NCBI RefSeq assembly: GCF_017874215.1
Contig: NZ_JAGGLB010000018.1
Span: 1 to 64,000, forward strand
From: Paenibacillus eucommiae
Lineage (GTDB): Bacteria > Bacillota > Bacilli > Paenibacillales > NBRC-103111
Reading direction: 5' to 3'
DNA length: 64,000 nt
In this document: piece after piece, positions 31,936 through 40,220 of the stretch
Layout: the number at the start of each line of letters is the position of its first letter
How positions within the stretch are numbered: the first letter of the stretch is position 1
Translations under genes and position numbers: made by a program
Notes under the pieces: generated by a model
The model's input: the letters and a program-made list of their open reading frames with translations, nothing else
Told to the model about the DNA's origin: nothing
Databases searched by the model: none

Positions 31936-32898
31936 CTACTCTAAAGGCTTGTTATAAGTAGAAATATTATTGTGCGCAAGCCGGCCGCAGGCCGCTGAAA
32001 CAATGCCGCAAACAATGTCATCGATAAAGGTATTGCATTTCCCTTCGGAATGATCGCTGTCCAGATCTTTAATAATGCCAAGCTTGGCTTTGTCCAGATA
32101 ACCGAAGTTGGTCAGGGCAATAGTTCCATACATCAGCGAGATAGCTGTAGCAATCGATTCATCGACTCCGAAAAGCCCTTCATCCAAACCAACGATGTGG
32201 TTGTATTGCTTGCTGAACTCCTCTTTCTCTACACCTTCGTCAATTTTGATGGCAAGCTGGATGGCGTGGTAGGTTTGCTGCTTGCGCAGAACCGCCAATG
32301 TATGTGTTACACATACAGAGCGTTCCATATCTGGGGAATAGGGCCGCTGGAGCCCATCGACAATATCAACCAGATCGTCCAATTCCACGCCTCGGGAAGC
32401 AAGCAGCTTTAGATTAAGCTCTGTATAGTCTTCCTTCACATTTTCAGAAATAACCACACTCGCGGCGGATGCTACGATAGCGCAAATGCCTTTTGAAACA
32501 AAGGATTTGGGGTGCTTGGTTGGAAAAAAGAAGCGGAATTTGCAATCCACAAAACCGAACAGCGAGCTTGCTCCACTTCCATAAATACCACAGATGGACA
32601 TCGCGATGGTGCGGTGCACATTGTAGGCCGGGTCCTTCATGCTGGCGTGCAGCTCGTGGTCGGTCTTTATTTTTTTCTCCAGCTCAAGCAGTGTTGACAT
32701 TACATTATAAGTTTCCGTTTTGCTCAGGACACCCAGCAATGTATTCGTAATAAGCTCTTTGGGAATTTTCTTGATGCCCTTCACTTCTACCAATAGACGA
32801 ATGATCGCATTTTCGATATCAGCCTGTGGATAACTGCGGAACACTTCTTCTCTCATTTCATTCAAAACCAAGGCCTTCTCCTGCAGAAATGTTTTCAT
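31936..32898 (-). CDS. Phosphatidylglycerophosphatase A-like protein (YutG type) with internal duplication
   Basis: 320 aa, about twice the length of YutG (about 165 aa). Residues about 160-320 match YutG/PgpA: LLASRGVELDDLVDIVDGLQ, VGLDEGLFGVDESIATAISL, LTNFGYLDKAKLGIIKDLDS and NTFIDDIVCGIVSAACGRLA. The N-terminal half shows a faint copy of the same layout (LSKTETYNVMSTLLELEKKI, AMSICGIYGSGASSLFGFVD, GICAIVASAASVVIS). PgpA-family proteins dephosphorylate phosphatidylglycerol phosphate; YutG itself is poorly characterised. The N-terminal copy lacks the acidic DD motifs, so it is probably non-catalytic. ATG has GGAGG upstream. Confidence 0.8.
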   Translation of the reverse strand: MKTFLQEKALVLNEMREEVFRSYPQADIENAIIRLLVEVKGIKKIPKELITNTLLGVLSKTETYNVMSTLLELEKKIKTDHELHASMKDPAYNVHRTIAMSICGIYGSGASSLFGFVDCKFRFFFPTKHPKSFVSKGICAIVASAASVVISENVKEDYTELNLKLLASRGVELDDLVDIVDGLQRPYSPDMERSVCVTHTLAVLRKQQTYHAIQLAIKIDEGVEKEEFSKQYNHIVGLDEGLFGVDESIATAISLMYGTIALTNFGYLDKAKLGIIKDLDSDHSEGKCNTFIDDIVCGIVSAACGRLAHNNISTYNKPLE

Positions 32899-32937
32899 AT
32901 ATAATCCTCCACTCTCTGTCGGGTCATTAGAACAAGT

Positions 32938-33927
32938 TTATGTGGCCAAGTAGCGAATAATTTCCGCATCCTGGTCTGTTTGCCGGATTCGGCCTTCCAC
33001 TTCAAGCAGGACAAGATGTGCAATCGTCTCCGACAGGGCAAAACGCATCTGATGCGTCGAAAGTCTTTCCCCGAAGGTAGCAAGACACACCTCATAGGCG
33101 GTCAGCGGCTTCGCCTTAAGCTGATTTTCCATGATGCCGAGGCGCTCCTCATGGTGCTGGATCAATTCGGCCGCACGAGCGCCGAAAGCGGTCCATGGCT
33201 CCCGGTGCCCCGGGTATGCCAGCTTGACCGGCAGCCTGCTGATGTCCTGCAGGCTGCTCAGGTACGCGCCGAGCGGATTAGCTTCCACCTGCGGGAGGAA
33301 GCTGACGTTCGGCGATATTTGCGGCAGCACATGGTCGCCGCAAAAGATCGTCTCCGCCTCGGCGTCGTAGAAGCAGAGATGACCCGCGGCATGGCCAGGG
33401 GTCTCGATCGCTGCATACGCCCGGTCCCCGAGGCGCACTGGCCCTTCCCGCAGCAGCGTAACCTGCGGCTGCGGGGAAACAAACGCGACGAAGCCATCCA
33501 TATGCTTCGCCATCGTCGCCAGCCCGGCGGCATCCATGCCATGCCGGGCGAACAGATCCAGGAGCAGCGCCGTCATCGGCTGCTCCCCGCCCCACAGGAG
33601 CTGCGTCTGCAGCAGGCCGGTCTCCGAGAGGAGAACCGGCGCTCCAGTGCGCTCCTGGAACCAGCCCGCCATCCCGTAGTGATCGGGATGGTGGTGCGTG
33701 AGCACAATCTGCTCGATGTGCTCAAAGGCGACGCCGCACTCCTTGAGCGCGGAGTGCCACAGCTCCTCGGCCTCCGCCGTGTGGAGGCCCGGATCTATCA
33801 GCGTGTAGCCTGCGCTGCCCTGCACCAGATAGCTGTTAACCCATCTGAGCGGAAAAGGCAGCGGCACCTTGACTTGAGTAATTGTATTCGAATGAGCCGT
33901 TATATGTTTCATCGTTGTTATGCTCAT
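32938..33927 (-). CDS. Metallo-beta-lactamase fold hydrolase
   Basis: 329 aa. IVLTHHHPDHYGMAGWF is the HxHxDH metal motif near residue 75; IETPGHAAGHLCFYD and TIFCGDHVLPQISPN supply the later His, Asp and His ligands. A C-terminal winged-helix-like segment (residues about 250-329, TAYEVCLATFGERLSTHQMR) is typical of LACTB2-like hydrolases. Likely a thioesterase or glyoxalase II-like hydrolase; substrate unknown. ATG at 33927 overlaps the methyltransferase stop as ATGA, which supports this start and indicates coupling. Bases 33140-33830 are much more GC-rich than the neighbours. Confidence 0.88.
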   Translation of the reverse strand: MSITTMKHITAHSNTITQVKVPLPFPLRWVNSYLVQGSAGYTLIDPGLHTAEAEELWHSALKECGVAFEHIEQIVLTHHHPDHYGMAGWFQERTGAPVLLSETGLLQTQLLWGGEQPMTALLLDLFARHGMDAAGLATMAKHMDGFVAFVSPQPQVTLLREGPVRLGDRAYAAIETPGHAAGHLCFYDAEAETIFCGDHVLPQISPNVSFLPQVEANPLGAYLSSLQDISRLPVKLAYPGHREPWTAFGARAAELIQHHEERLGIMENQLKAKPLTAYEVCLATFGERLSTHQMRFALSETIAHLVLLEVEGRIRQTDQDAEIIRYLAT

Positions 33928-34658
33928 CCTTTCCTATGTCCTACAAATATCATGCGCGTCGAATGCTCCGGATCATAAGCTTGTCCGTCATAGCCTCCAT
34001 AAACCTGGTCCAGCTGCAGATTAGCCTGGGTCAGCATCTTTTCGAAGGAAGCCCGATCATACAGCTTTACCTGCTCCAAATAGCTTCGATCCGCAGATCC
34101 GCTCTCCGAAATAGTAATTCTTTTGCGGACAAAGCCATCTTCTATATGTCTTACTTCTTGAATGTTCGAGCCGTCTACCGACCGTTCCGACTCAGAAACC
34201 AAATTAGCTTTTACATAATCCGGATTCAAAAAATCAATAATAAATTTCCCCTCCGGCTTTAGTAACCTATGTACCTCGTGAAGCACCCGGCCATTCTCCG
34301 TATCATCCTCAAAATACCCAAAAGAAGTAAATAAATTCAGGACCGCTTCGAATGATTTAACCAGTGGAACCTCACGCATATCACCGCGCAGCCATTCAAC
34401 TTGACCGGTAGTATCCATTCTTTTCGCTTCAGCCAGCAGCACATCAGAAAGATCGACACCCGTTACCTGATAACCGAGCTCTGACAGCGCAAGTGAATGC
34501 CTTCCCATCCCGCAGCACAAATCGAGCACTTCCGCACCCGCTCCGAGATGCAGCCAATCTGTCATTTTCTTCACTTCATGTGAGGCTCCTTGAAAATCTC
34601 TATGCCTGTAAACAATTAAATAATCGCTGCCGAAGCTTTCCTGATACCACGCTGTCAT
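33924..34658 (-). CDS. Class I SAM-dependent methyltransferase
   Basis: 244 aa. Motif I is AEVLDLCCGMGRHSLALSEL, followed by TGVDLSDVLLAEAKRMD (acidic loop), EWLRGDMREVPL and FEAVLNLFTSFGYFEDD, then a methyltransferase-25/11 fold. The N-terminus MTAWYQESFGSDYLIVYRHR is typical of the Firmicute small-molecule methyltransferases of this type. The substrate is unknown. It is the first gene of a pair with the metallo-hydrolase (4-base overlap). Confidence 0.87.
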   Translation of the reverse strand: MTAWYQESFGSDYLIVYRHRDFQGASHEVKKMTDWLHLGAGAEVLDLCCGMGRHSLALSELGYQVTGVDLSDVLLAEAKRMDTTGQVEWLRGDMREVPLVKSFEAVLNLFTSFGYFEDDTENGRVLHEVHRLLKPEGKFIIDFLNPDYVKANLVSESERSVDGSNIQEVRHIEDGFVRKRITISESGSADRSYLEQVKLYDRASFEKMLTQANLQLDQVYGGYDGQAYDPEHSTRMIFVGHRKG

Positions 34659-34743
34659 TCTTACACCCCATAAAACATTATATAATTATTCCCTAGCTCC
34701 ATTATGACATATACCACCGTAAAATACATGCTGCGCTGTTTAA

Positions 34744-35406
34744 CTAGTCCTGCCGCAGCAGCTTCAAGCCCTCATTAGCCTCAGCCCGGCTGAAGTTCCC
34801 CCGCTTTAGCGACAGCTCATCCTTTTCCAGCAGCCGTTCATAAAAAGATACAGCCTGCTTCCTTGTAGCTGCCCGCTCCGGCTCGTCCTCCAATAAATGA
34901 AAAAAAACGTCCTCGACCTTTGCAAAAGCCCCCTTCTCCTCATAAAATACGAGCAGCTGCTGCTTCACCCTAGTCGGAAGATCCTGCTTGCCAAGCGACC
35001 CGAGCAGCTCCTCCAAACGTGGCTGAAGCTCTTCCTTTAATACCGGATTGTCCTCACGATAATCAATATTCAGCGTCAGCATCAGTTCAAGCGCCTTTAC
35101 CCGGGAGTCGTAAGCCTCCTCCGTTTCCCCGGCTGCAGCATAAAGCTCGCCCTCTTCCTTAAGCAGGTCAGCCAGAACGACGGCTTTTGCCGTATCGGTT
35201 ACTTCATTATATGTAAGCAAATTCAAAATATCTTTAATGGACAAAGCCCTCAAGGATTTCATGTTAAGCCCAAGAATATGCCTTGCCGCTTCATCCACAA
35301 GCCGCTGAGCCTCTTCAAACTGCTTATGCTCCTTATGAAATAACACCCGATGCAGCGCCAGCGTTAATTGTCCAATTTGTCTCATAAAATAATCCCTTTG
35401 AAACAT
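34744..35406 (-). CDS. DUF6483-like helical protein
   Basis: 220 aa, all helical by composition, with TPR-like repeats (AAGETEEAYDSRVKALELML; FYEEKGAFAKVEDVFFHLLE; AATRKQAVSFYERLLEKDEL). The N-terminus MFQRDYFMRQIGQLTLALHR and KQFEEAQRLVDEAARHILGL fit DUF6483 of Firmicutes; the name is from recall and is not checked. ATG has GGAGG 8 bases upstream. It has no membrane segment and no catalytic motif. It stands alone, divergent from the cupredoxin genes. Function unknown. Confidence 0.75.
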   Translation of the reverse strand: MFQRDYFMRQIGQLTLALHRVLFHKEHKQFEEAQRLVDEAARHILGLNMKSLRALSIKDILNLLTYNEVTDTAKAVVLADLLKEEGELYAAAGETEEAYDSRVKALELMLTLNIDYREDNPVLKEELQPRLEELLGSLGKQDLPTRVKQQLLVFYEEKGAFAKVEDVFFHLLEDEPERAATRKQAVSFYERLLEKDELSLKRGNFSRAEANEGLKLLRQD

Positions 35407-35573
35407 CCTGCCTGCCTCCTTTTCCGATTCTTTGATTTCTTTTCCAGCATACCACGCTGTAAACCAAACTCAAAATAATGTCTATTGCTATCAATTGCTC
35501 ATTCTATCAAACCGTTTCCGCATATCGTTCGTTATCTCCTAAGTAAACTATTATCCTGGGAGGTTGTTTTGTT

Positions 35574-37208
35574 ATGATAGTAAAAAGATTTATAGTCGCA
35601 TTATTGGTTATAGTTTTAGGTGCAGGATTCCTGCCTGCCTTCGGCGCTTCGGCTCAAGGCCATGATGCTGCAGTCCAAACCGATGCGGAAACTGCCGCCA
35701 ATCTTGGCTTGCTGCTCGGTGATGGAGGAGGCGTTAACGCCACGTATCTCTCTAAGAAATCCACAAGGATGCAAGCAGCCATTATTTCGCTGCGCCTTCA
35801 AGGACTGTTAGAGGAAGCTCAGGCCTACACTGGTATGGCCAATTTCTCAGACGCGGGCCAAGTCAACAAAAATAACCAGGCTATCCTCGCCTACCTGAAA
35901 AACCACCCCGAGTATGGCTGGACTGGTACGGGTAACGGCAAATTCAATCCATCCGAAGAAATCAGTTCGCAACAGCTGTATAAAGTACTTCTGGAAATCT
36001 TAGGGTACCAATCTGAAAATGATTTCTCCTATGCGGATACTGAGAATTTTGCAGAAATGAAAGGATTACAGCAAATATCCGGCAACTCCTCCCTAACGAA
36101 TGCCCATATCGCAACGGCACTGGTTGAGTCGTTAAGTGTACATACGACGAGTGACGTGACGCTTTTTGCAGCACTGCAATCCAAAGGCGTAATTTCTGCA
36201 TCTGCTATGTTGCCAGCTGACCAGATTGTGTTAAGAAATAATGACAAACTCGGTACAATCTTCACTGATAAGAACGGACGGACTCTATATTTCTTTACGA
36301 AAGATGTGGAAGATCCGAATTCCTGTCAGGACAAGTGTTTAAGCAATTGGCCTATTTTCTATGCAGAGCATTTGCAAATACCAGGCAGCTTGAATGCCGG
36401 CGATTTCTCGGTACTGACCCGTTCCGACGGCACGAAGCAATCGACCTACAAAGGCTGGCCTTTGTATTACTTTGTGAAAGATACAGCAGCAGGCGATATA
36501 GAGGGCGAAGGCGTAGGTGGCGTATGGTTCGTTGCCAAAGCTGACTATTCGTTAATGATCGGTACGTCAACCGCATTAGGAAATTATTTTACAGACGATT
36601 ATGGCCGCACCCTGTACTACTTTGACAAAGATACGAAACAAAAAAGCGTTTGCGAGGGAACTTGTCTGGAAAATTGGCCAGCTTATACGGCGACCGGAAA
36701 CATGACTCCTTCGACCGTGACCAGCTCCGATCTAGGTTCAATTACCCGCTCAGACGGCAGCAAACAGACTACCTACAAAGGTTATCCTTTGTACTATTTC
36801 GTCAAAGACAGCAAACCCGGAAACCTCAATGGACAAAACGTCAACCAAGTATGGTTTGTGATTGATCCAGCAAAATTCACTGGGACTACTGGAAATACTG
36901 AGGCTACAGGAACTACAGGATCACCTGGGACTACTGAAACGACAGGTTCCCAAGCTAAAACGTACCAGATTGACATCAAAGAATTTTCCTTCGGTACGGA
37001 GCCATTGACCGTTGAGGCCGGTTCCAAAGTAATCTTCACCAATTACGATGACATGAAGCATAATGCAGTGGCGGTGGACGGCTCTTTTGCTACCCCACTC
37101 CTTGGCAAAGGAGAGTCTTACACGATAACACTTGATAAAGTTGGAACGTACGATTATTTCTGTGAGCCCCACAAGCAATTTATGACTGGCAAAATCATCG
37201 TAAAATGA
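35574..37208 (+). CDS. Secreted SLH-like / Yx(FWY)xxD-repeat / cupredoxin protein
   Basis: 544 aa. Signal peptide residues 1-27 (LLVIVLGAGFLPAFGASA). Residues about 35-210 are S-layer-homology-like (LGLLLGDGGGVN, MANFSDAGQVNKN, GKFNPSEEISSQQL). Residues 214-325 and 330-432 are two copies of the COG4315 secreted repeat, each with two Yx(FWY)xxD motifs (TLYFFTKD, PLYYFVKD, TLYYFDKD, PLYYFVKD) and paired cysteines before NWP. A TTG/TGN-rich linker leads to a plastocyanin-like domain (462-544) with type 1 copper ligands: His in MKHNA, Cys in YDYFCEPH, His of EPH and Met of QFM. Probably a wall-anchored copper electron carrier; partner unknown. First gene of a cluster with a second cupredoxin and a sigma/anti-sigma pair. 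Confidence 0.87.
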   Translation: MIVKRFIVALLVIVLGAGFLPAFGASAQGHDAAVQTDAETAANLGLLLGDGGGVNATYLSKKSTRMQAAIISLRLQGLLEEAQAYTGMANFSDAGQVNKNNQAILAYLKNHPEYGWTGTGNGKFNPSEEISSQQLYKVLLEILGYQSENDFSYADTENFAEMKGLQQISGNSSLTNAHIATALVESLSVHTTSDVTLFAALQSKGVISASAMLPADQIVLRNNDKLGTIFTDKNGRTLYFFTKDVEDPNSCQDKCLSNWPIFYAEHLQIPGSLNAGDFSVLTRSDGTKQSTYKGWPLYYFVKDTAAGDIEGEGVGGVWFVAKADYSLMIGTSTALGNYFTDDYGRTLYYFDKDTKQKSVCEGTCLENWPAYTATGNMTPSTVTSSDLGSITRSDGSKQTTYKGYPLYYFVKDSKPGNLNGQNVNQVWFVIDPAKFTGTTGNTEATGTTGSPGTTETTGSQAKTYQIDIKEFSFGTEPLTVEAGSKVIFTNYDDMKHNAVAVDGSFATPLLGKGESYTITLDKVGTYDYFCEPHKQFMTGKIIVK

Positions 37209-37222
37209 ATGGAGATGGAATC

Positions 37223-38008
37223 ATGCGGAGAGATCATCGAAAAGATCATAGGAAAGATCATAGGAAAGGTTTGCTGTTCCTGGGCCTCTTGTTAAGTCTG
37301 ATTCTTATATCTGCATGTGGATCGGGCGAAGAGCCAGCTTCAAAGCAGCAGTCGAATGCTGCGACCGTTACTCCAGACGGGGCCGAGGGTACAACAGCTA
37401 TCACTGACAGCGAAAAAGAGCAAGGCACGCCTGCTGTATCGCCCGAAGCGTCTACTGGAGCATCTCCTGAAGCATCTCCTGGAGCTTCTTCTGAAAAATC
37501 ACCTAATGCATCTCCTGAAGCTTCGCTGGCAGCATCACCTACAGCTTCGGCCAAGCCAAAGGTTGTACCTTCAAATAATGGCCATTCAGATGAGCATTCG
37601 CCGAAGAAAACGGACAGCCCGCAAACAACGAAGAAGACAGATGGTACACCAACGCCAGCACCAACAAAGAAATCTGCATCTACATCTACACCTGCGCCTG
37701 CGAAACCTGTGACTCCTACACCTGAGAATAAAGCTTCTTCTAAGCCCTCAAGCCAAATGCATGTAGTGGAAATTGTTAACTTCGCTTTTTCTCCTGAGAA
37801 GCTTACAATTAAAGCTGGGGATCGGGTAAAATTCATCAATAAGGATAAAGTCAGCCATAGCGCAACTGCAGATGACGATTCTTTCGATACTGGCTTGCTC
37901 GCTCAAAACAAGTCACAAGAAGTTACATTCTCACAGGATGGGGAATTCTCGTACTTCTGTTTGCCACATCCGGCAATGAAAGGAACGATCGTCGTGACGG
38001 TCAATTGA
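37223..38008 (+). CDS. Cupredoxin-domain lipoprotein
   Basis: 261 aa. Lipobox LILISACGSG (lipidated Cys 32) after a basic N-terminus with a DHRK tandem repeat. Residues 45-175 are a low-complexity Ser/Ala/Pro/Thr linker (ASPEASPGASSEKSPNASPE). Residues about 178-261 are a plastocyanin-like domain: FAFSPEKLTIKAGDRVKFIN, with likely copper ligands His in VSHSA, Cys in FSYFCLPHP, the His of LPHP and Met in AMKG. It would sit on the outer face of the membrane and could hand electrons to the wall-anchored cupredoxin encoded just upstream. I chose ATG at 37223 (GGAG 8 bases upstream) over 37205. Confidence 0.87.
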   Translation: MRRDHRKDHRKDHRKGLLFLGLLLSLILISACGSGEEPASKQQSNAATVTPDGAEGTTAITDSEKEQGTPAVSPEASTGASPEASPGASSEKSPNASPEASLAASPTASAKPKVVPSNNGHSDEHSPKKTDSPQTTKKTDGTPTPAPTKKSASTSTPAPAKPVTPTPENKASSKPSSQMHVVEIVNFAFSPEKLTIKAGDRVKFINKDKVSHSATADDDSFDTGLLAQNKSQEVTFSQDGEFSYFCLPHPAMKGTIVVTVN

Positions 38009-38017
38009 TATAATGAA

Positions 38018-38050
38018 GGGTGAGCCGTTTTACGGTTCCCCTCTCTTTTT
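38018..38050 (+). terminator. Terminator between the cupredoxin and sigma factor genes
   Basis: GGGTGAGCCGT pairs with ACGGTTCCC (one mismatch, one G-U) and is followed by CTCTCTTTTT. A TATGAT just downstream (38053) could be the -10 of a separate sigma-factor promoter. Confidence 0.65.
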
Positions 38051-38094
38051 GGTATGATAGAATTTATTTCAGCCTGTCCTGGAGGCAACCCGGT

Positions 38095-38667
38095 ATGCCG
38101 AATCTTTCCGACTATGAGCTTATGCTGCTCATCAAACGCAAGCAGCATAAAGCACTTGCCACTTTATATGACAGATATGCGGCTCTCACTTATTCATATG
38201 CCATGAGGACGCTAAAAGATGAGCTGGCAGCCAGAGATATCGTACAATCGGTTTTTATGCGATTGTGGACAACCGAATCGGATTTCAATCCCGATAAAGG
38301 CCGGTTTTCGAGCTGGCTTTTGACAATTACCCGCAATATTACGATTGACTGGTTACGCAAAGAACGGCGGGAAAGCAAGGACTTCGTCCCTTTTGAACAG
38401 GAACAGCTGGAACGTATTCCAGATGAATTCTCGTTATCCCCGGAAGATAGCGTCGTCAGGGATTCGCTAAAGGAACAGATTCGCAGCGCTTACCGCCATT
38501 TATCCAAACAACAAATTATGCTGCTGGAACATTTTTATTGGCAAGGATACAGCTTAAGCGAGCTGGCAGCTCTGTACAACCAGCCGCTCGGAACAGTAAA
38601 AAATCGGCTGCACCAGACATTGAAAATATTACGCAGACATCTTCTGGCAGAAGGAGAAGGAATATGA
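38095..38667 (+). CDS. ECF-type RNA polymerase sigma factor (SigK-RskA type)
   Basis: 190 aa. Sigma-70 region 2 (LYDRYAALTYSYAMRTLKDE, then DIVQSVFMRLWT, FSSWLLTITRNITIDWLRKE) and region 4 (HLSKQQIMLLEHFYWQGYSL, then SELAALYNQPLGTVKNRLHQ). ATG at 38095 has GGAGG 9 bases upstream; a longer frame to 38020 is unlikely. The next gene is a RskA-type anti-sigma factor overlapping by four bases, so this is a SigK-RskA-like pair. By position it probably controls the cupredoxin genes upstream; that is inference. Confidence 0.9.
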   Translation: MPNLSDYELMLLIKRKQHKALATLYDRYAALTYSYAMRTLKDELAARDIVQSVFMRLWTTESDFNPDKGRFSSWLLTITRNITIDWLRKERRESKDFVPFEQEQLERIPDEFSLSPEDSVVRDSLKEQIRSAYRHLSKQQIMLLEHFYWQGYSLSELAALYNQPLGTVKNRLHQTLKILRRHLLAEGEGI

Positions 38668-39434
38668 TGGACGAAAACAGGCGAACCACGATTTGCGATT
38701 TATGTTTGGATTATGTATCCGAAACATGTACGGATGAAGAAAGAGCTGTTTTCGAACGTCATCTTTCCGAATGTGCTGACTGCCAGGCCGAAATCGATGA
38801 ACTGCGCATCGTATGGGAGGCGCTTCCCGAGCAAATGGAACGAATTGAACCGCCAAACGATTTGAAGCAACAAGTAATGGATGCTGTAATGGCTTTAGAT
38901 GATACAGATATCACAGATATCACTACTGCAAAGCCCTCAAACAAACGATTCTTTAAAATTGAGCGCTGGAAATTGATTGCCTCCATTGCAGCAGTAGTCG
39001 CGGTCATCCTCACAGGATCCGTTTGGAATTATCAACTATACCGCGATCGATTAGCTGTTCCATTCCCATTGGAGCAAGCATTGAACGCTCCCGCAGCCCA
39101 AATCGAACGGTTAGTTTCACTGAAGCCGCAAACAGTCGGTGATACCCGTTCTTATGGCGTCGCTTGTATTATCCAAAACGGGCAAAGCAAGCAATTTATC
39201 GTATACGTATTCGGGGCACCAGCTACCTCTGATACTGAGGCCTATCAAGTTTGGCTGCTTCATGACGGTGAGCGCAAAAGCGCAGGCACCTTCCGTGTTG
39301 ATGAACGTGGGATCGGCGTTCTGGCAATGCCAATCGCTTCGGATAGCCCCAGCTTTGATGCGGTTGGCATCACCCTTGAGCCTGATGACCGCGGCGATAA
39401 GCCCCGCGGCGCGAAAATGTTTGGATCTGTGTAA
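38664..39434 (+). CDS. RskA-type zinc-finger anti-sigma factor
   Basis: 256 aa from ATG 38664, overlapping the sigma factor stop. Residues about 5-45 are the zinc-binding anti-sigma domain with the HxxxCxxC motif (FERHLSECADCQAEIDELRI). One transmembrane helix lies near residues 106-123 (LIASIAAVVAVILTGSVW). The extracytoplasmic part ends in a RskA C-terminal domain (TEAYQVWLLHDGERKSAGTF and FDAVGITLEPDDRGDKPRGA). It would hold the sigma factor at the membrane and release it on a surface signal. Confidence 0.9.
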   Translation: MMDENRRTTICDLCLDYVSETCTDEERAVFERHLSECADCQAEIDELRIVWEALPEQMERIEPPNDLKQQVMDAVMALDDTDITDITTAKPSNKRFFKIERWKLIASIAAVVAVILTGSVWNYQLYRDRLAVPFPLEQALNAPAAQIERLVSLKPQTVGDTRSYGVACIIQNGQSKQFIVYVFGAPATSDTEAYQVWLLHDGERKSAGTFRVDERGIGVLAMPIASDSPSFDAVGITLEPDDRGDKPRGAKMFGSV

Positions 39435-39589
39435 ATGGATCTTTCGAAGCAGTAGTGGACATGAGATGTCCGTAAGGATTTTCCTCTGAACTTTCCAGGT
39501 TGTTCTAGCAAAAATTCAACCTCGTCACAACAACCAATTATCTACTCACGGAGGTTATGGTTGTCGATTTATTGTTAGCACTTAAGTCA

Positions 39590-39823
39590 CCCTGACAGAG
39601 CAAGTATCTGCCAGGGATTTTTCAGGTAATCTGTTTCCCCCAATGACTTTCTAGCTGCAGCTTCTCGTCCGTGTATCTCTCCAAACGTTCTCCCTATTTC
39701 TTCCACTGCCTATGTAACAGAAGAGCCCTCTTTTACCAACCCTGGTATGGGGTGGCAAAAGAGGACTAAGTCGAAGGCTATAGGACATCGCAGGGGGTTT
39801 ATCTTAACACCCAAAGCTTGATT
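39590..39823 (-). repeat. gerE 3'-flank repeat, copy A (left end of the carbohydrate island)
   Basis: Shares nearly all of 54845-55014 in the same orientation: CCCTGACAGAGCAAGTATCT, CACTGCCTATGTAACAGAAG and TCGAAGGCTATAGGACATCG are common, with scattered substitutions, while about 65 extra bases sit at 39640-39705. The right end also matches the last 25 or so bases of the gerE coding region (AATCAAGCTTTGGG). Internal hairpins include CCTCTTTT/AAAAGAGG with CCAACCC/GGGGTGG, and CCCTG/CAGGG. The stretch 39435-39589 has a GGACATGAGATGTCC palindrome (39457-39471) and no gene. Confidence 0.85.
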
Positions 39824-39837
39824 GGTATGGAAAATCA

Positions 39838-40220
39838 TCAGATAGCGGAATGAGACACGTAGAGTTCAAGCTTGTCCATGTCCACAATAAAACCATGCGT
39901 TTTCAGTATATCAAGTCCGAGCAGTCCCTTGTGCGACTTGGGAAGGATTCCGACATCCACTTCCACATGCTCTGCCCTTAATGTATCAATCTGGATAAAG
40001 TCCATAACTTTCGTGTAAAAAGGGACGGTCCCGCCGATGCCATACGTTAAACAGGGTCTCCGTTCTCATACGTTACGCCTATAGCCTCCAACACGTCTGG
40101 ACTAAAAACAGTGTGAGACGAGCCTGTATCAATGATAATATCGGAAAGCTGTAGCGTCTTCCCGCGATAGCACAGCGTGATTGTGGTGGTCAAAAGCTGC
40201 CCGTCATAAACCATCTTCAT
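39838..40220 (-). pseudogene. Retropepsin-like aspartic protease, frameshifted
   Basis: Frame one runs from ATG 40220 as MKMVYDGQLLTTTITLCYRG and reaches the active-site motif SDIIIDTGSSHTVFSPDVLE (catalytic Asp in DTGS), then hits TAA near 40049. A frame offset by one base continues at once with LTYGIGGTVPFYTKVMDFIQ, HVEVDVGILPKSHKGLLGLD and ILKTHGFIVDMDKLELYVSH to TGA at 39838. Joined, they give a normal 125-aa single-domain aspartyl protease ending with the family's GLLGLDIL. A one-base deletion (or sequencing error) is the simplest explanation. Its ATG overlaps the stop of the 82-aa gene as ATGA. Its 3' side abuts the gerE-flank repeat. Confidence 0.82.

Noticed and set aside
39590..39823. 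Known riboswitch (c-di-AMP, c-di-GMP or cobalamin) in the gerE-flank repeat
   Set aside because: I compared the conserved blocks with remembered consensus cores and found no fit; it lies downstream of genes, not in a leader.
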